DNA of 64,000 nt from Kappaphycus alvarezii (taxonomy: Eukaryota > Rhodophyta > Florideophyceae > Gigartinales > Solieriaceae). Positions within the stretch are counted from its first letter, which is position 1, and every line of letters begins with the position of its first letter. This document shows positions 55,250-64,000 of this stretch, one piece after another. A program made the position numbers and the translations under genes. Location of the stretch: the NCBI GenBank assembly GCA_002205965.3, contig NADL03000607.1, positions 930,001-994,000 on the forward strand. Reading direction: 5' to 3'. A model generated the notes under the pieces. The model saw only the letters and a program-made list of their open reading frames with translations. It was not told the DNA's origin and did no database searches.

Positions 55250-56605
55250 TTTGACTATTTTAATTTTGGGTACGAAGAGCAAGTACAGTTCGAAACTGGT
55301 AGGTGCGAGGTCATCTAGTGTAAATGGGCGTAGCTTTGCGGAAGTATGCTATTGTCTTTTGAAAAAATACGATAAATAATTCGAACCAGATGAGGTGATT
55401 CGCTGCACCATAGAGATCCGCCTCAGCTTCATTGATCTGTTACTCCCAATCGTTTACCTGTGTGATCTATACAAGAACGTTTGATTCAAAGCTCAAACCA
55501 AATACTGATTGCTGAGTTCGGCGGCAATGGAGGTTGGAAAAATATGAATGGCTATAAAAACAGTTTTCTCTTAATAAATCTCTGAAAGGTAATGAAATTT
55601 CCCTTTTCATTGAAATCAGACAACTTTTAAGAGAATTTTTTCGTGAGGACAGCATCTTGCTCCGTCCCTAGATAGAAAATAGCATAGATGAAGTTTAAAG
55701 TGGCTTTCAGATATGGCAAAAACGAGCATCGAAGTATTTACTCATTGTGAATCGGTGACGACTATCATCAAGGAATGTCAATCTACGATACGGAAGAAAA
55801 GAGAGCCAATATCCAAAAAGCTCATTGTAGAGAGCTTAAGCATGAATTATTCCTCAAAATTTCTGAGAACAGTGCTTGGACAAGTTAAAAAGCCAGCAAG
55901 CAACTATTAATCGTCTACTGGTTCTTTTTAATAGCAGAGCTTTTCATCACTTTGATAGTACTGAACCAATGTATACCTTACAGACAGCAGTGCTTTATAT
56001 GAAAATATTTCTTAGGGAATCGACGGTCATTTTCGTTCAAAGTCGAATATAGACAGTGCCTAAAGTTACCATTATAAGTATAATTTCTATAGATACGTTC
56101 TTTGATGAGATCTCATTGCATTGCGTAATTATCTAATTTGTCTTGATTCGCTCAGGAAATTTGTAATCTTCCCGAAATCAGCAGTTTTCTGTCCTATTCC
56201 GATGTTGTGGTTGCGAGAAAGGAATAGACAAAGATACATCGAGAAATGAAGCAAAGAGAAAAATAAAAACCGATAATGAGAAAGGCAAGCAAGGTATCAA
56301 GATCGCCCGGGAGACTATTAATGGCTTTGATGGTAAGAATACTGCATACGCTCATTGAAAATCGGACACAGCTGTAGTTTTTTGGGGGTTTAACTTAGTT
56401 TTCTGTGTTCAACAAACCATTAATTATTTCATGTGCATCAATCTTTATACTGTCATGTACTCTATTTGTCTATGCTTGGTTCCATTGGACCAATTTTAGA
56501 ATTTTCAAGGGTATTTTCTCGGATTTAATAGATTTATACTCGCAAAATATATTATGTTGAAATGTACAGTCTATACGTTGATATATGGCCTGTGGCTTTA
56601 ATAAA
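55250..56605 (+). repeat. Repeat family H, copy 2, left part (gag-like)
   Basis: Inverted partner of 2,650-3,960. The plus strand at 55,330-55,460 reads SFAEVCYCLLKKYDK, a stop, then FEPDEVIRCTIEIRLSFIDLL, matching DFNKVCAWIFREYGR and VEPDEVIHMAIEAHLDFQDLL of element F. This gives the family a gag-like coding sense on the plus strand here. It is cut at 56,605 by element C. Confidence 0.6.
56601..56605 (+). repeat. Target-site duplication of element C, left copy
   Basis: ATAAA, repeated exactly at 62,351-62,355. Confidence 0.92.
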
Positions 56606-57022
56606 TGTCGTTGAAATCGGTTGATTTAGAACACTCTATCAGGATGCTTATCCTGACACTCCAGAGAGTGACGAGTATTGTTAGATGAAGGCAACGGCAC
56701 AAGTACTCCAAAGAGTCCTGCCAGATTGGAGCGTAACCCCGTTCTGTTGCAAAAGTAAAACCTTACCCTTTTACTCAATTGAAGACCTAGAGAATAGACA
56801 GCCTAAGTATTCAATGCGGCGGCAATGCGGCGAGAGTTAGTCTGATGGTGGGCAGTCAGTTGCATTCTGACTGTCGGTCTATAATTCCAATTGAGTACGT
56901 ATGGGAAAGCGACGACCTTTCACGGAAAGAAGGCCATGTATACAGTAAATATTAGTGTCAACATATGACGAAGAAGAATCTTACAGTATGGACATTACAG
57001 TTGACTTCCAGTTGCTTTCACA
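56606..57022 (-). repeat. 3' LTR of element C
   Basis: 417 bp, TG...CA on the minus strand, no difference from 61,934-62,350 noticed. Contains the same twin hairpins as element A's LTRs. Confidence 0.95.
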
Positions 57023-57032
57023 CTCCGCCCAA
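57023..57032 (-). other. Polypurine tract of element C
   Basis: TTGGGCGGAG on the minus strand lies between the pol TGA and the 3' LTR, identical to A. Confidence 0.75.
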
Positions 57033-60000
57033 TCAGGACGTGAAAGTCGTGGCAGTACGATCAGGATGAGAATCCAATTCTTCAATGCGCGGGGTACGCA
57101 CAACCCACTGCTCAACGGTTCCTGACCAGCGACCAGTGTCCAGCAGTTCCTCCAGCGCAATACATCGGTTACGCTTTGTAAGACCATCGGCCGGGTTAAC
57201 GTCGGTACGGATCCAACCAACGTTGCTAATTTCTTGTGCGGCGTAAGCTTCCCGAGCAGCACGAATGTCAATCATCAACCGTTTTTCAGTTGTCGTTGTG
57301 TTCTTGACGATTATCTTGAAAAGAGCTTCCGAATCAGTCAACATGTTGAGCGGAATCCGTTGAGAGGTGATACACTCCAGATCGTGGCGCAAGAGGTACG
57401 AATAATCAAATCCATCCGCGAAAGAGTACATCTCGGCTCCCATGCTTGATCTGACCACCCTTTTCGATTTGTAACTAGAGAAGTGCATAATGTTGTATCG
57501 GTCAGTGTCATCAGTCAGGGTGATCAGGTATCCAAGTTGGGAAGAGTCATCGGGGTTGTTAGCAAATGAAGCATCTACAAAGGCAACAACCTTCAGCTTA
57601 TCGCGATGGAGACGGTGTTGGCGAATACCTCGATTGGGAGTCGCGTGAATGCGACGAATAATCGAATTGAGGTCGAGAACATCCTGACGACGCCATGATG
57701 TCTCCGTGACTTGTGCGGCGAAATTAACAGCAGAAGCGATGTCGGGTCTGGTATGCGTTAACCACGCTAGTTCATGGCGCTTAGATCGAAACTCGGTGAA
57801 GCTGCAATCTTTGGGAAGAACTGTAATTTTGCCGGCATAAGTGGATTGATGCAAGAGGTAGCCATCCTCAAAAGGCTCGATTTCAATCCCTGCAAACGTG
57901 AAAGAGTCATACACCCGTGGTTTCGACTCAAATCGGCGTTCCGTGAGCGTGCTGTCCGACCGAAAACGTTCATTACCAGCGCTGAGAGAATCATCAACAT
58001 AGGCTCCAACCAGTCCTACAAGCTCGTCGTGAACGTGTTTGACAAAAAAGGATAAATCACCAGTAGATGGCTTCATCATCAGATCATGCGTGAGGTGGCG
58101 GGAGAATGTCTGGTGCCAGTAATCCCCGGAGTCAGCCAAGCCATATAAAGGCTTCAGAAGCTTGAGAAGCTGGTCTTTGTTCAGACGAAACTCCTTAGTC
58201 GGTCGGACATAAACGTCGCGCATCAGTCGTTGAGAGGATTGCAGGTATGCCTGCGACACGTGCTGAGACCAAATACGAAATCCGAACACGGCGGCAAGCG
58301 CGATCAGAGTGCGGATAGAGCTTTGGCGGAGACTGGTGCTATTGTGTACTAACATGTTCTTCTCAGCGTCAGTATGCCCTTGCACGACGAAACGTGCTTT
58401 GTACACCTCATTGCCAGTTCCAACATGCTTTATCGACAATACGAATCTCCCACCGAGGACGTTACCAGCAGGAGGGACGTCCTCTCGACATACGACTTCA
58501 AACACACCGCGGTCCATAAGGCCCTGTAATTCCTTCTGTATCGCATCAGAAAAGGATGCAGAATGACATCTAGGATCGCCAGGGTTGAGGACTTCTGTGA
58601 TAAAGATCCCATGTACTGCAGGAGTCTGGAACTGGCTAGTAGCAGCAAGCAGCCGCTGGAGGTCCTTATCACCCCGTTCATGCGGGTCGGGCAGTATGTG
58701 AGAGATATTGTAATCAGCGACTTTGTCAGGTCTTAGGACTGAGACCATTTTGCCCCGAATCTTAGTGACACGATATGGGCCGACGTAGCGCCCAGCGCGA
58801 CGGCCGCCGCCAGAGGATTCCTCCTTGTAAACCAACACGTTGTCGCCTGGTTGTATATCATAGTGGGTAGCGGGAGGTAGTTTAGATTTGAGTGCACGCT
58901 GCACTCGCAACTCAGCAGTGATTGTCGCCATCTCACGGCGAGCCAAAGCGAGAGCCTTCATACGCGCCTTTTGCTGCGGCACGTCTGATGAGCGAACCGG
59001 GAAGGATGGGAACATGCCATAAACAAGGTAAGTAGGGACGAGACCCTCGGGACCCATCGTATCATTGATCCCTTTGACCGCACACCGTAGGGCTACAGCG
59101 TCACGCATGTCAGGTAAGGATGTTTTGATGACTTGGTAGACACGACGGAGTGGGGCGTGATACCGTTCACCAACCCCAATGGCGTTGTGGGCCTCAACCC
59201 CAGCCAATTGCAGTTCAATACCATGTAATGATGTTAGCTCCTTCCATTTGGCAGAGGTAAACACAGAGCCCTGGTCCGTCTTGAGTTTGTTCGGATAACC
59301 GACGTACACTGATGCCCATGCAAGGATAAATGCGTCCCATATGGCCTCCGTGGACTGATTCTCCAGGAAAACGGCATTCTGGTAGTGTGTGCCAACGTCC
59401 ACAACATGGAGAGCCGGACGATTACCAAGCCAAAAGACGTCTACGGCCACTTCGTGATTGAAGAGGATTTTGTCAGGCGGCATAGATACACGGAAACGGT
59501 ATGGGCCCGTGGAATGCGTCTGGCAGCCACGACATTGAGCACTAATCTTCTCGAGAAGACGGAGGGTATCGGGAGTAGTATCCGAGGGTCTAGCACGCTT
59601 CAGGAGTTTGTACAATTTCCGGGAGGAAGGGTGGAAAAAGTGAAGGTGAAGCCTTCGCAATTCCGATGATGTGAAGAGGACTGCAGAGTTATCAAGTTCG
59701 ACGAACATGTGACCCAGCTTACGGACAATAGGCAGCGTCCAGCCACCCGATTTGCAGAGCAAGACGTTGTCGACATTGTAGGCAACAAACTGAGCCTTGT
59801 CCATGAGGTCCAAACCTAATAAAAGTGGAATGTCGGCACCCACAACATCAATATGTATAGGAAGGAAGCCACCGGAGGGAATTGGAATCCTGAATTGCAT
59901 AGTACCCAGGCTGTTCCTGTATCCATCCCCGAACTTGAATGTACGATGGGAGGTAGTCAAGCGAAATTTGATTCCCAGAGCACGAGCATAGGCTCGCGCC

Positions 60001-60273
60001 TGCCGTAGGCCACAAACTGAACGTTGTGCCCCGCCATCAAGGCACATGCCAACAAAAGTCCTGTCATCGTAACGACGAACAGCATTCGTAGCCTTGACAT
60101 GTAGTGCTTCATAAACAATCCGTTGAGTAAAGCGTGGTACTATACGTTTATGTGCAATCCGACGACCTTGGACGCGGAGAGCTGGGAATGCGACTGCAGA
60201 GAAGCGTCTTTCGGGCGGTTTCTTAGGCCTAATGAACGAAGTTGGACGGCCATTGCAACTTCGACTTAAAAAA
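57033..60273 (-). CDS. Pol polyprotein of element C, open but with RT active-site change
   Basis: Open from just after the gag stop (about 60,273) to TGA at 57,033; the first ATG is 60,047. Numbered from that ATG: protease Asp 4 (LDGGAQRS) and LLLGLDL near 75. Integrase has H136/H139 with C172/C175, then D203, D258 and E294. An SH3-like stretch lies near 400-440. RT covers about 505-700, with LYGLADSGDY and YVDD at 683-686. RNase H has D825 and a TDSEALF segment. The first RT catalytic position, Asp in A (SQDVSQAY), is His 596 here (codon 58,262-58,260). His there should abolish polymerisation. Translation from ATG 60,047 would start only three residues before the protease Asp, so synthesis as a gag fusion is more likely. 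Confidence 0.9.
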
Positions 60274-61890
60274 CTTCATCTTCAGATGTTTCCGGGGTGG
60301 ATGACTCAGAGCCCGGTGAGAGAGCGTTAGCCAGCGACGGTGGAGCGCCGCGATCAAAGTGAGAGGAGCTGTTGATGGCCAGTGAGTGGTAGGTATCGGA
60401 GATAGGCCGATCTGGCTCATCAGCGTCCGCGTCGGTATCATCATCACCAGATTCTTCATTACGGGCAATGAGGGCCTCGTTTAGTTCGGTAGCAAACTCG
60501 ACCAACGCGTCAGTGAGATTGATCCTAGACGAATTGCGACGACGTTCAAAAAATTTCGCCTTGTTACGTGCAATGCGTTCGTAGTCAAGCGGCTTCTTAC
60601 AAGATCGAAGGGTGCAGCCCTTCTCCTCACAATTGAAGCATGAGTATGACGAGGACCGAGAATACTTCTCATCGACAGCCACTTGGCCCCAGTGAACCTT
60701 CTTACTGCGAGAGTGACGAGATGAAGGCTGTCTTGCAAAACGCCCCTGACCGCTGAAGTTGATATCGGTTGCAGGGGCAGAGCTGCCATCGTCAACCACG
60801 GAAATGTTAGTACCGTTCGACCATCTGTTCGGGCGATCTACTTCAATGGCGGGTGACATAGGGTGAGGACCATTTTTAAAACGATTAAACGTTTCAAATT
60901 GCTGTTGAGCCCTGCAGAAGGCAATTTTGGCCTGTGGATAACTCAAAACGTGATAATCATGTGCACCGGTGACGAAGACAGAAAATTGCCTACCGAGAGT
61001 GGCCTTTTGTAAAACCTTCTTCATGTTATCATCGCCTCGAGAGGCGGGAATAGCCATCGGTGAAATTCTCTCAATTTCGCGCATAACTTTGTCGAGAGAA
61101 TGAGCTTCATCCAAGCCTTCATTTTCAAACTGGCTGATATGAAGGGCATCCAATCGGTCTGACATACGTTGCATCTTATCAGGAGAAGCGAATGTGTCAG
61201 CAAACAACCTGCGGATGTTCCCCCAATTCGTCTCTCCTTTGTCCGCTACATGGTTATAGTAGAACTGTAAAGCATGATCCCGTAGTCCATGATGCAAGTA
61301 TTCGCCTCTCTGGGACACCGTAGCTTTAACTTCATCACATATCTTTTGGTAACGGGAAATGAATTGGCACCAATCTTCCTCCATGCCACCAGAAAACATC
61401 ATGTGCTTACTCTTGTATCTATGAGATATGGCGTTGGCCACCTTGTTCTCATACTGAGCGTCCGGGTGAGGTGGTGCCCCGGACAATCCTGTACGTGGTG
61501 CTTGGGGCATGGGCATAGGATTGAATCCACATCGCCTGCCCTGATCAAATAAAACCAATGCAGTCTTCCTGTCTTGCAAATGTTCAGTACCAGGCCATAT
61601 CGCACATATGACTCTCCTCCCAATCAGTTTCGTAGACTCCACAGTACGTTCACAACTGATATTACGACTCTCAAGAAAAACTCTCATTTTTTGTACAATT
61701 CATAATGGATGACTACATCTGGACTGGCAATCAGTGATGGTGCTATTTCTTCACGCATTAGCTCCAACAGCTCTTGCCCTCTGTGTTCTTCTGTATCCTG
61801 AGCGTATCCTTGAAATATGTCGTACAGTACCCTTTGAGTAGGATTGTGGACCTCAATGGGTCCCCAAGGATGATCTTCGTTTGACGGCAT
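60266..61890 (-). pseudogene. Gag of element C, frameshifted near the N-terminus
   Basis: ATG at 61,890. After 68 codons a T6 run (61,687-61,692; A6 in sense, A7 in element A) shifts the frame into TGA at 61,686-61,684. The TGA overlaps an ATG (ATGA) that opens the remaining 473 codons, 61,687 to TAA at 60,266. That part contains the C-x2-C-x4-C-x4-C knuckle (60,640-60,599) and ends in an acidic tail (GSESSTPETSEDEVF), which is the uncorrupted gag C-terminus for this family. Confidence 0.88.
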
Positions 61891-61933
61891 TTCTGGTAAA
61901 GTCAATACCAACCTATGCAACTTGATTCCGGAA

Positions 61934-62350
61934 TGTCGTTGAAATCGGTTGATTTAGAACACTCTATCAGGATGCTTATCCTGACACTCCAGAGAGTGAC
62001 GAGTATTGTTAGATGAAGGCAACGGCACAAGTACTCCAAAGAGTCCTGCCAGATTGGAGCGTAACCCCGTTCTGTTGCAAAAGTAAAACCTTACCCTTTT
62101 ACTCAATTGAAGACCTAGAGAATAGACAGCCTAAGTATTCAATGCGGCGGCAATGCGGCGAGAGTTAGTCTGATGGTGGGCAGTCAGTTGCATTCTGACT
62201 GTCGGTCTATAATTCCAATTGAGTACGTATGGGAAAGCGACGACCTTTCACGGAAAGAAGGCCATGTATACAGTAAATATTAGTGTCAACATATGACGAA
62301 GAAGAATCTTACAGTATGGACATTACAGTTGACTTCCAGTTGCTTTCACA
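61934..62350 (-). repeat. 5' LTR of element C
   Basis: 417 bp, apparently identical to 56,606-57,022. Directly inside it, on the minus strand, comes TTCCGGAATCAAG. This does not start with TGG and is not a recognisable 3'-end tRNA primer site. Confidence 0.95.
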
Positions 62351-62355
62351 ATAAA
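62351..62355 (+). repeat. Target-site duplication of element C, right copy
   Basis: ATAAA, identical to 56,601-56,605. Confidence 0.92.
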
Positions 62356-63720
62356 CACCGAATGAACCCTTTTTGAAAAAGGAACTTCGTAGGTTCAGGG
62401 GAAAATTCCATGTTTAATTTTAATATGTTCGAGGATTTCTAGACCCCTGCTGCTATTGCTCTAGAAGGAGGTAAAATGTTTTTCGATGTTTGATTCATAG
62501 GTTCGGCTGCGCTAGAAAGTACTCAGCTACCTAATTTTCTCCAGGGAAATTTGGATGCAATGGCTTTCGACCTTATGTTTGCTCGCATATCATTTAAACA
62601 ACATTTTTGTCTCTCATTCAGACCTAACATTTCCTGTGGCTGTTCTGGCGCCAATCATAAATTTTTCGTCGTTTAAGTCTGTTTGCAATACAAAGTCAAA
62701 TCACTTCCCGTGTCGTGAAAAAGCCTTTTTCCATCTCTTCTACTTAAAGCACAAAAATACGGACTTACCTATTTTAAGGGGAAAGCAACTATTGGATGCT
62801 ATGTGATGAATATAGAACAGCTGTACTCCAGTCTTACTGTATATGTTTCTCTTTGCACAATAATTCGTAATTTAGGTTTATTCTGTATACACACAGCACA
62901 GCTCATGTAAGTTGAAATGACACATTGTGTGCTGTCGGGTCACCTGTTTTCTGCAAAGACCAAATTGTCCCGTTTTATGTACTGAAACAAGCTTTCGTGC
63001 TCTCCACCTACCACCCACATAACAAGGGCTACTACTCCAAGAGCTGCCTTTGTTCCTCAAAATCTTCGTTCTACCGTTCCTCGCTCTGTAGATCGTTGAT
63101 CTACTGTTCTTTGTTCTAGTGGTCTTTGCTCTACATCCCTTAGTTCTATTCATCGATATTTTACCTGAGATCCTATACGCTCTGCAGTTCTCCGCTCTTT
63201 GGCTCGACCATTTACTTATCTACCGCTAGTTCGCTGCTCTGGGATAAATTGTTCGATTATCTACTATGTACTACATATTTTCTAGTTCTACCGTTTTTCT
63301 CTTTATTTGTTTTCCGTTCTGTAGATATACTAAAATAACATCTTTGGTTCCCTTTCATTTACATTTTCGGTTTTTTCGGTAAGGTAGTTTCCTTATTCAC
63401 CCCGAATCTTAATATTTAAATAATACAGCGATTTATATGATTTACTCGTAAGGTTCTCAATCGAGGTGCTTTGAATGAAACACGACCGACAGTTTGCTTA
63501 GCAGACGACAACTATAAGTGTCTAGATTGACGACCATTTTTTAAAGCAATAAACTTTCAACTATTTCCTTCTTATACAAAATAGCTAAAAATACTTGTTG
63601 ATCACAAGTACACACATGAAAAAAATTCTCAAAGATTTATACTGTAGGTATGAATACAAGCTCAAAGGACTCCTAAAATTTCTGCTACTCGCAAGAAACC
63701 AGCCCAAAGTACCTCAATTC
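62356..63720 (+). repeat. Repeat family H, copy 2, right part
   Basis: Collinear in reverse with 2,640 down to about 1,240. Plus-strand DTLCAVGSPVFC... near 62,930 parallels DTLYAVGSSGFC... on the minus strand of copy 1. A coding origin is therefore possible, but both strands are short-frame only and no domain is recognised. Confidence 0.6.
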
Positions 63721-63769
63721 AAAATTGAGGGGTGATTGGGGCTTGTTGAATGAAACAAAACAAAACATA

Positions 63770-63840
63770 CACTTTTATTAAATTATTGGGATAGATCGGA
63801 TATATGTTCCAAGAGTAAGACACCCAAACCTTTCCCCACT
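63770..63840 (-). repeat. Dispersed repeat R1 fragment
   Basis: Reverse complement reads GGGGAAAGGTTTGGGTGTCT, then TACTCTTGGAACATATATCCGATC, the terminal block of R1 as at 40,745-40,800. The rest of the window to 64,000 is GC-richer and without a called gene. Confidence 0.45.
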
Positions 63841-64000
63841 TTTATTAAATGTTCACTAACCGAGTTGGGTCACTTAGGCATCAGGTGATGTGAGAGACAA
63901 AGAACGGCGAGATGCGGCGTGGGCCGCAGCTGGAGAACGAGGGAGGCGAGGGTGGTGACCAATCGGTGGTATTCATAGGATGGGGGTTTCCTGCGGCGGG

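Larger units (their letters stand above)
56606..62350 (-). mobile_element. Complete Ty1/copia retrotransposon C (5,745 bp)
   Basis: Same family and exact length as element A, in the opposite orientation. Its two 417-bp LTRs appear identical to each other when read base by base, and it has a perfect ATAAA target duplication, so it looks like a very recent insertion. It sits inside repeat H: the H sequence before 56,605 and after 62,350 is collinear with 2,640-2,650 of copy 1. Confidence 0.96.

Noticed and set aside
1-64000. tRNA, rRNA, riboswitch or operon structure
   Set aside because: No cloverleaf with matching arms, no rRNA-like stretch and no co-directional gene cluster was seen; a covariance-model scan would be needed to exclude short RNAs.

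Overview
The window looks like a gene-poor, repeat-dominated stretch of a eukaryotic nuclear genome. The only long reading frames belong to retroelements: Ty1/copia and Ty3/gypsy chromovirus LTR elements, plus pieces of a non-LTR (LINE-type) element. Between them lie AT-rich DNA and old dispersed repeats. There are no operons and no recognisable housekeeping genes, rRNA or tRNA. The style of the copia proteins, the LINE C-terminus and the small intronless secreted-protein genes make me suspect an alga, perhaps a red alga. That is recollection of family resemblance, not a result.

Layout. 0-4.2 kb: one copy of a large, old repeat (family H) with a decayed acidic reading frame (ORF X). 4.2-8.1 kb: AT-rich, no gene seen. 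8.1-19.6 kb: a nested stack. The 3' end of a gypsy element (LTR 8132-8500) abuts a decayed copia element (B). B's integrase is split by a complete 5,745-bp copia element (A, 10723-16467, 417-bp LTRs, target duplication GTTTT). 19.6-28.9 kb: mostly anonymous, with one ORF X copy. 28.9-30.1 kb: the only two convincing non-transposon genes, both small secreted-type proteins on the minus strand; one is a Cys/Gly-rich protein that recurs as two broken copies at 47.8-49.7 kb. 30-33.4 kb: dispersed repeats. 33.4-39.7 kb: a Ty3/gypsy chromovirus (D) on the minus strand with 474-bp LTRs and many stops. 39.8-46.7 kb: LINE fragments and a gag-pol relic (F). 46.7-53 kb: duplicated secreted-protein gene, LINE and copia relics, repeats. 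53-64 kb: a second copy of repeat H in opposite orientation, interrupted by a second complete 5,745-bp copia element (C, 56606-62350, minus strand, target duplication ATAAA).

How the parts relate. A and C are the same family and each helps read the other. Gag and pol lie in different frames that meet at a T6 run, pol being in the -1 frame. C has LTRs that look identical and a nearly 1,080-codon open pol, yet its gag has a one-base deletion and its first RT catalytic aspartate is His. A keeps that aspartate but has a nonsense codon and several one-base indels. Neither copy looks autonomous. Several differences fall in homopolymers, so read-level checking matters before they are treated as biological.

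All calls come from reading the sequence by eye. Repeat boundaries outside the four clean LTR pairs and solo LTRs are approximate.
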